Assembly: GCA_949296775.1 (NCBI GenBank)
Contig: CASFQA010000001.1
Span: forward strand, 1 to 64,000
DNA from: an uncultured bacterium
Lineage (GTDB): Bacteria > Bacillota_I > Bacilli_A > RFN20 > CAG-826
Length of the DNA stretch: 64,000 nt
Direction of reading: 5' to 3'
Below the pieces are notes generated by a model, which saw nothing but the letters and a program-made list of their open reading frames with translations, was not told where the DNA came from and ran no database searches. Of this stretch, positions 59,754 to 64,000 are shown one piece after another; within the stretch, counting starts at the first letter, position 1; each line of letters starts with the position of its first letter. Position numbers and translations under genes: made by a program.

Positions 59754-60557
59754 CTAATTAATTGGGTTTTGCAGGAATTCTCTGATATCGGCGATGGCTT
59801 GCTCGTATTCCTCATTTTGTTCTTTGACGGTTTTCTTGCTGGTTAGGAAGCTGACTTTGTTCCGGCCGTCCGAGACCACTTCGATGAAGCCATGACGGGC
59901 CAAAGGATACCGATTCAATTTGACCGGAACCCCGGCTCGCTTCAATAAGTCAAAGAACCTCTCGCCGTCGATTTGGAGGGAGTCTTGGCCGCTAGTGAGG
60001 ATGAAAGTCGGGGGCAAGGCTTTCGCTTGCTCCTCGCTAAGGTAAATTGGGGAAGCGAGGTAAGTCTTCCTTAATTCAGGATCAGGGCAATAACGTCGGC
60101 CGAACCAGGCCAAGCCGATCGAGGGGATGGCCATGGGGTAATGCTTCCTCTTGGTCTTGTTTAAGTCTAACCAAGGGTAATCGACGACTAAGGCTTGAAC
60201 TGGGATCTGCAAGGCGACCTGGATGGCGAGGTTGGCGCCGGCGCTATGGCCGAGGAGATAAAGACGGGTACGGTCAAAGCTTAGCCGGCGATCCTCGAGC
60301 AGGCATTTCACGAGGTCAACGCAGTCGTCGATGGCGGCAGGTATTTTATATTCAGGCGATAGCCGATAATCCAAGGAGGCGAGGTTATAGCCGGTTTCCT
60401 TGGATAGCCGATTCATCAGCCCGATGTCATCGGCGGCTTCCCCAAAGCCGAAGCCCCCGCCATGGATATCGACGATAAGCGGTTGGTTGGGTTCTTCGGA
60501 TTCCAGATAGAAGCAGTGGAGGTAACGGTTGTTTCGGCAATAGTTATATTCGTTCAT
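59754..60557 (-). CDS. Alpha/beta hydrolase, esterase/lipase (HSL-like)
   Basis: 267 residues, intact. Oxyanion motif DIHGGGFGFG, nucleophile elbow LLGHSAGANLAI, acid in LTSGQDSLQIDGE and base in ARHGFIE identify a hormone-sensitive-lipase-type carboxylesterase. Substrate unknown. TATCCT lies six bases before ATG 60557 and no ribosome binding site is seen, so the mRNA is probably leaderless. It is the only intact gene in a tract of pseudogenes. Confidence 0.88.
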   Translation of the reverse strand: MNEYNYCRNNRYLHCFYLESEEPNQPLIVDIHGGGFGFGEAADDIGLMNRLSKETGYNLASLDYRLSPEYKIPAAIDDCVDLVKCLLEDRRLSFDRTRLYLLGHSAGANLAIQVALQIPVQALVVDYPWLDLNKTKRKHYPMAIPSIGLAWFGRRYCPDPELRKTYLASPIYLSEEQAKALPPTFILTSGQDSLQIDGERFFDLLKRAGVPVKLNRYPLARHGFIEVVSDGRNKVSFLTSKKTVKEQNEEYEQAIADIREFLQNPIN

Positions 60558-60563
60558 GCCGAT

Positions 60564-60569
60564 AGGATA
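60564..60569 (-). promoter_or_regulatory. -10 box of the esterase gene
   Basis: TATCCT on the minus strand six bases before ATG 60557; the -35 region is weak. Confidence 0.45.
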
Positions 60570-60574
60570 CGCTT

Positions 60575-61000
60575 TTATCGTTTCTTTGTCGTTGGATCAG
60601 GCGGGATTTCGATCAGCTCATCCAACGGATAGTTTTTTAATGCATCCGGTTCGGGGAAGGAAAACCAAGTCCTTTTGTTCAGCGAAAGCATAAATTTTCC
60701 GTCATGATGTTTCTTGTACATTATTTTGCATGCAAAATGCCTCCCGTTATAATCGGCGACCTGGCTTTTGCCGTTATCAGCCAAAAACCATCTCTTTCAT
60801 CGCTACGGCGACGATGCTGCGGGCGAGTACGTAAAAGACGCCTGGAATATTGGCGTAAAGAATTGTCGCCTCGATGAATCCGATCGATCCGGGCGAGATC
60901 CAGTTGTTGCCGTTATAACGAAGGTAAAACCCCCAGCCCAGCCCTAGGCCAACGACGGGCAAGAGCAATAGCGCCGTCGCGTCTTTCTATCCGGATTCAT
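60575..61000 (-). pseudogene. Small membrane protein gene, frameshifted
   Basis: ATG 61000 has a perfect AAGGAG seven bases upstream but the frame (MNPDRK...) ends after about 20 codons. One base along, the frame reads ALLLLPVVGLGLGWGFYL, a second hydrophobic segment (ATILYANIPGVFYVLA) and VAVAMKEMVFG, stopping at 60777. Another shift at a T-run near 60787 would extend it with DNGKSQVADYNGRHFACK to PTTKKR (stop at 60575). As one protein it would be about 140 residues with two membrane segments. The last part could instead be a small separate gene starting at TTG 60784. Not recognised. Confidence 0.55.
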
Positions 61001-61002
61001 GA

Positions 61003-61781
61003 CTAACTCCTTAGGAAACGATTGAGTTCGCTTTCATCGCTGAATCCGTGGACTTTCCCGTCGATTGGACTGCCTTGGATTTGGTAGTTTATCGATGATT
61101 GGTTGTATCGGTTGGTAAAGGACGCGCGGCAAAGCGGGGACCAGTTAAGGCAGTCAGTGTCCTCAAAATGGTAACGATATTTAATCGTGATTATTTCGTT
61201 GTCGTTGCTTCCGACCCCGATTTCGAAAGCGGCTTTGAGGTTGATGAGGTAGTTGATTAGGTTAATCTTGTTGGTGTTGACGAAGGGGCCTAAAACAAAG
61301 GAAGCGACAAGCGATCCTATCGATAAGGCGAGACTGGCGGCGCCCAATTCGATCCCTGCTAAGTTCAGCAAATCGATCGCGATACCCGCCGCTCCACCGA
61401 CCAATGAGGTGGAAACAAGGGCCACTCCTATACTTGCCACGGCTATCGCCAGCTTAGCGGCACTTAACTCGACGCTATCCGATTGGCTGGAATTATCGTC
61501 CCAATCCAATGGTAGATTTGATTTATCATTTCGGAGACGACGCCGTAAATAGACGATCGCGTCGCCGCGTCCCAAACATAAACTACGGCGTAATTTCTAT
61601 CGTTGCTCTCGCCCTAAATTTCCTCAAGATGATTGATCATCGGGTGTTGGTAATAGGCTGGAATATGCTCTCTTGCTGAATCGTTGCTAATCGTTATCGG
61701 CGTTATGCCCCTTGGCTTGGAATCGCTCGGCAGGGCACATAAACTCAAAGCTATTGCCGTCAATATCGGGGTGATCTTCAT
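61003..61781 (-). pseudogene. Secreted or membrane protein gene with stop and frameshift
   Basis: ATG 61781 (GGGAGG eight bases upstream) begins a signal-like sequence (MKITPILTAIALSLCALPS), followed by about 35 residues and an in-frame TAG. After the stop the frame continues (NYAVVYVWDAA) and a shift near 61575 leads into the main remnant: DAIVYLRRRLRNDKSN, a long Gly/Ala/Ile-rich hydrophobic stretch (AIAVASIGVALVSTSLVGG, IGSLVASFVLGP) and a polar C-terminus (KVHGFSDESELNRFLRS) ending at 61003. About 255 residues in all. The family is unknown; the hydrophobic part recalls glycine-zipper-like repeats. Upstream neighbour of the broken membrane gene, probably one operon. Confidence 0.6.
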
Positions 61782-62014
61782 TGTTGTCGCCTCCCTAACG
61801 GTTTTCCCGCCCCGTTGCCCCCGATTTCATAGGCCGAAGCGGGAGTTGAGACAAGCCTTTATAAACGGATGTATAAAACCAAACACAGTCTAGACCTTAC
61901 CCCGTCTTTGCGATTAATGGATCTTTGCCAAAAAAGCGAAATTGCGAACTTCTTCTTTCGAAATGGTTTTCGGCGGCATTTAACCAAAACGACTAAATTA
62001 GACGAGCATAAGAT
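61782..62014. other. Intergenic region
   Basis: No gene supported. It carries the ribosome binding site of the broken minus-strand gene at its left end. Confidence 0.4.
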
Positions 62015-62042
62015 TTGCTTTCTTTCGGTGGGCCAGTATAGT
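62015..62042 (+). promoter_or_regulatory. Promoter of the rubredoxin-like gene and ldh
   Basis: TTGCTT (62015-62020), 16-base spacer, TATAGT (62037-62042). Confidence 0.7.
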
Positions 62043-62067
62043 TAAAGCGAAAGGAAGGTTACCCACC

Positions 62068-62208
62068 ATGGCAGAACAGAAATACCGTTGCCTTCTCTGC
62101 GGGGCCATCGTCGTTCCCAACCCCGACGGCACCTGCCCCATCTGCGGCGCCGGACCGGATATGCTGGTCCCGGTCGACGAAGACGGCAACGACATCGAGA
62201 CCAAATAA
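62068..62208 (+). CDS. Rubredoxin-like mini-protein
   Basis: 46 residues from ATG 62068, with AAGGAAGG about nine bases upstream. C8-x2-C11 and C23-x2-C26 (YRCLLCGA and CPICGAGPDMLV) form a rubredoxin-type iron or zinc knot, with the aspartate- and glutamate-rich tail of rubredoxins. The spacing between the two cysteine pairs (11 residues) is much shorter than in classical rubredoxin (about 29), so it is a trimmed version such as those fused to rubrerythrin. It probably carries electrons or binds zinc. A terminator-like hairpin separates it from ldh. Confidence 0.85.
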   Translation: MAEQKYRCLLCGAIVVPNPDGTCPICGAGPDMLVPVDEDGNDIETK

Positions 62209-62212
62209 GGTG

Positions 62213-62236
62213 GGGGCCAATCGGCCCCTTTCTTTC
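62213..62236 (+). terminator. Hairpin terminator between the rubredoxin-like gene and ldh
   Basis: GGGGCC (62213-62218), loop AATC, GGCCCC (62223-62228), then TTTCTTT. It may be partial, because no other promoter for ldh is evident. Confidence 0.65.
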
Positions 62237-62259
62237 GTTAATAGGAGGTAACTTCATTT

Positions 62260-63213
62260 ATGATAAACCCACGGAAAGTCGTCGTTATCGGCGATGGGGC
62301 GGTCGGTTCCTCGATCGCCTTCACTTTAGCCAACGGCCACGCGGTCAACGAGATCGTCATCGTCGACGTCAACAAGGATAAAGCCGAGGGCGATGTCCTC
62401 GATATCGCCGACGGCATGAGCTTCCTCTCGGTCCCCAAGCTCATCAAGGCCGGGGGATATGAGGACGCCAAAGACGCCCACATAATCATCATCACCGCCG
62501 GGGCGGCCCAAAAACCGGGCGAGACCAGATTGGATCTGCTCCATAAAAACGCCGCCATCATGACCTCGATCGTCGAGAGTCTAAAACCCCATCTTGATCC
62601 CGAGGCCATCGTCATCGTCGTCTCCAATCCCTGCGACGTTTTGTCTTACCTCGCTTATAAGAAGCTCGGGCTGCCCTCTTCCCAAGTATTTGGGTCCGGC
62701 ACTGTCTTGGATACCTCAAGGCTTAAAACCGCCATCTCCGAGGATACCGGGATCGACCCCCGAAACGTCCACACCTTCGTAGTCGGGGAGCATGGCGATT
62801 CCGAGGTCGCCGTCTGGAGCGCAACCTCGATCGGCGGCCTTTCGATCCTTGATTACTCGACCCAATGCCCGGAATGCAATCTTTCCCATTTGGATGAACT
62901 CCACGATAAAGTCCGGGATGCCGCTTATCAGATAATCGCCAAGAAAGGCGCGACCAATTACGCGGTGGCTTTGGCCGTCTCGCGGATCGTCTCAGCCGTC
63001 TTGAACGACGAGAACAGCGTCCTCACCGTCTCCACCTATATCGAAAGCGAGTTCGGCGGGGCCTTATCCGATATCTATCTCTCCCTTCCCTGCGTCGTCG
63101 GCTCGAAAGGGGTCAAGTCGATCCTCCATCCTTCCTATTCCAAGAAGGAACAGCTGGCCATCGTCGATTCCGGCAGCCAGCTTAAGGAAAAGATCGCCGA
63201 GCTCGGATTGTAA
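62260..63213 (+). CDS. ldh: L-lactate dehydrogenase
   Basis: 317 residues. NAD-binding motif VVVIGDGAVGSSIAF, the active-site loop with QKPGETRLDLL (substrate arginines), and the catalytic histidine in VVGEHGDSEVAVW. It reduces pyruvate to L-lactate and regenerates NAD+, an alternative to AdhE and the hydrogenases. A strong AGGAGGT lies about nine bases before ATG 62260. Confidence 0.95.
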   Translation: MINPRKVVVIGDGAVGSSIAFTLANGHAVNEIVIVDVNKDKAEGDVLDIADGMSFLSVPKLIKAGGYEDAKDAHIIIITAGAAQKPGETRLDLLHKNAAIMTSIVESLKPHLDPEAIVIVVSNPCDVLSYLAYKKLGLPSSQVFGSGTVLDTSRLKTAISEDTGIDPRNVHTFVVGEHGDSEVAVWSATSIGGLSILDYSTQCPECNLSHLDELHDKVRDAAYQIIAKKGATNYAVALAVSRIVSAVLNDENSVLTVSTYIESEFGGALSDIYLSLPCVVGSKGVKSILHPSYSKKEQLAIVDSGSQLKEKIAELGL

Positions 63214-63245
63214 AATAGCGTCATCCCCTCTTTTAGCCTTTAATC

Positions 63246-63274
63246 GCCGATCGGCCCGATGCCGTCGGCTTTTC
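63246..63274 (+). terminator. Terminator of ldh
   Basis: GCCGAtCGG pairs with CCGtCGGC (ending 63269), then TTTTCTTTT. Confidence 0.75.
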
Positions 63275-63321
63275 TTTTCCTTAATCGGGTTGCCGCCCGG
63301 TAAAAAGGGACAAACCTCAAC

Positions 63322-63350
63322 TTGATTCTCTCTCTCTCTCTCTCTATGAT
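63322..63350 (+). promoter_or_regulatory. Promoter whose 17-bp spacer is a (TC)9 repeat
   Basis: TTGATT (63322-63327) and TATGAT (63345-63350) are separated by 17 bases made entirely of alternating C and T (dinucleotide run 63327-63344). Changes in repeat number by slippage would change the spacer by two bases per unit and switch the promoter between strong and weak. The gene it would drive encodes a large exported protein. Confidence 0.7.
63327..63344. repeat. (TC)9 dinucleotide microsatellite
   Basis: Nine uninterrupted TC units, the only such tract in the window. Confidence 0.95.
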
Positions 63351-63446
63351 GAGTGGCGAACCGATGGGAAAGGCCAGGGAAAAGTCCGCTCGATCGTCAA
63401 GATGAGGGGGTTTTTCGCCATTTTTTCCCCAAAGGGTTCGACAATG

Positions 63447-63466
63447 GCGCGTTATTTAGAACGCGC
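63447..63466 (+). other. Leader hairpin just before the secreted-protein gene
   Basis: GCGCGTT, loop ATTTAG, AACGCGC. The perfect 7-bp stem ends a few bases before the purine-rich ribosome binding region of the next gene, inside a leader of about 130 bases. No T-run follows, so it may stabilise the mRNA or affect translation. Confidence 0.5.
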
Positions 63467-63485
63467 GAAAGGAAAGGGAATGTCT

Positions 63486-64000
63486 ATGAAGAGAGCATCA
63501 TCTCGTCTGCTCCTCGGGCTCCTCGGCGTCGCCACGTCCGCCGGGCTGGTCCTTGAGGGGGCGGCGGAGGTAAACGCGGCCGAAGCGGTAGAGAAACTAT
63601 CAGCCACTTTTTCGTCTGACGAAGTTGTTACCAGCGCCGGCTACAGTAAATATGAAAACGATGACTGGGGCATTACTTTCGGCGGAAACAACAAATCAAT
63701 CGGAACAAATTCTGGTAACCGCAGCAAATGTGTTTTGACTGGCGATAACGCGAAATTTGCAGTCTCTCCAATTACTTCCAGTATGACCGCGACCGCCTTC
63801 TATTCGAAAGCGCCGCTTTCGTCAATTTCCAAGGTAACAATGAGCTACGGCGGCGGAAGTAACGCCAATCGTGCCCACTCTTATCTTCTTTCATCAACCG
63901 ATGGAGATAAATATTCATTGGTCGATATAAACGGAGCCTTATCCCAAGGTTCGAATATCAATTCAACAAATACTGAGTACTCATTTGAATTTGATTCCCT
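63486..64000 (+). CDS. Large secreted/surface protein, N-terminal part (cut by window end)
   Basis: The frame is open from ATG 63486 to the end of the window (171 codons). It begins with a basic signal peptide (MKRASSRLLLGLLGVATSAG) with probable cleavage near residue 30-38 (VNAAEA). The mature part is rich in S, T, N and G with beta-strand pattern (DWGITFGGNNKSIGTNSG, TMSYGGGSNANRAHSYLL), like the carbohydrate- or ligand-binding beta-sandwich modules of large surface proteins in gut Bacillota. Purine-rich GGAAAGGGAA precedes the start. The controlling promoter contains the (TC)9 tract. Confidence 0.8.
   Translation, partial: MKRASSRLLLGLLGVATSAGLVLEGAAEVNAAEAVEKLSATFSSDEVVTSAGYSKYENDDWGITFGGNNKSIGTNSGNRSKCVLTGDNAKFAVSPITSSMTATAFYSKAPLSSISKVTMSYGGGSNANRAHSYLLSSTDGDKYSLVDINGALSQGSNINSTNTEYSFEFDS

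Overview
The window looks like chromosome from an obligately anaerobic, fermenting member of the Bacillota, most likely an uncultured gut lineage of the Bacilli (Erysipelotrichales/Acholeplasmatales-like). The reasons are the gene content (Rex with AdhE, two [FeFe]-hydrogenase homologues, rubrerythrin, L-lactate dehydrogenase, FeoAB, type III glutamine synthetase, PepT, PepC, GPH sugar symporter, DegV/FakB), AAGGAG-type ribosome binding sites, coding GC in the mid-50s with C-ending codons, and use of TGA as stop (for example the response regulator ending at 32963), so the code is standard. The placement is inference; there is no rRNA gene here.

Layout. 1-2.8 kb: a DUF1848 gene, AT-rich DNA and a broken MerR regulator. 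2.7-10.8 kb: a redox/hydrogen block, rex-adhE-[2Fe-2S] protein, then a PAS-bearing [FeFe]-hydrogenase homologue, an overlapping SpoIIE/PP2C phosphatase and a group-B-like [FeFe]-hydrogenase. 10.8-12.8 kb: a frameshifted phosphatase and a broken lipoprotein gene. 12.8-19.5 kb: an ArsB/NhaD transporter, a GPH sugar symporter convergent with a GH2 glycosidase, UDP-galactopyranose mutase and tRNA-fMet. 19.8-28 kb: feoAB, a glycolipid-type glycosyltransferase/acyltransferase pair, rubrerythrin, a GT2 glycosyltransferase and a flippase-like membrane protein. 28.2-34.6 kb: a complete phosphate regulon, pstS-pstC-pstA-pstB-phoU-phoB-phoR, whose PstS appears circularly permuted. 34.7-43.7 kb: tRNA-Asp/Phe, a monooxygenase-like protein, glnN with a membrane protein, an aldehyde dehydrogenase, degV, an rRNA methyltransferase-like gene, a Nudix gene and tRNA-His. 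43.7-46.5 kb: degraded DNA (winged-helix gene fragment, GNAT with internal stop) and an unknown membrane protein. 46.5-58.6 kb: PlsC-zinc ribbon protein, Mrp, CbpB-like CBS protein, metal transporter, DJ-1, a pyroglutamyl-peptidase homologue without its cysteine, amidohydrolase, uridine kinase, tRNA-Gln, pepT, pepC and an FtsX-type permease. 58.7-61.8 kb: a tract of pseudogenes, including what looks like the remains of an AbiL-type defence module, around an intact esterase. 62-64 kb: a rubredoxin-like mini-protein, ldh, and the start of a large secreted protein.

How the genes work together. Rex (NADH/NAD+ sensor), AdhE, Ldh and the hydrogenases are the electron-disposal part of a sugar/peptide fermenter. 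Pst/PhoBR handles phosphate under its own two-component system. FeoAB supplies iron for the many Fe-S proteins and rubrerythrin protects them. PepT, PepC and GlnN point to peptide and nitrogen use.

The most striking signals are: a (TC)9 tract that forms exactly the 17-bp spacer between -35 and -10 boxes upstream of the secreted protein (a likely phase-variable promoter); a PstS with its two halves in reversed order; a 70-bp array of TTCCA with strict 10-bp period; and several genes whose -10 box lies only 6-8 bases before the start codon, implying leaderless mRNAs. All database-type statements are from memory of the families; no searches were run.
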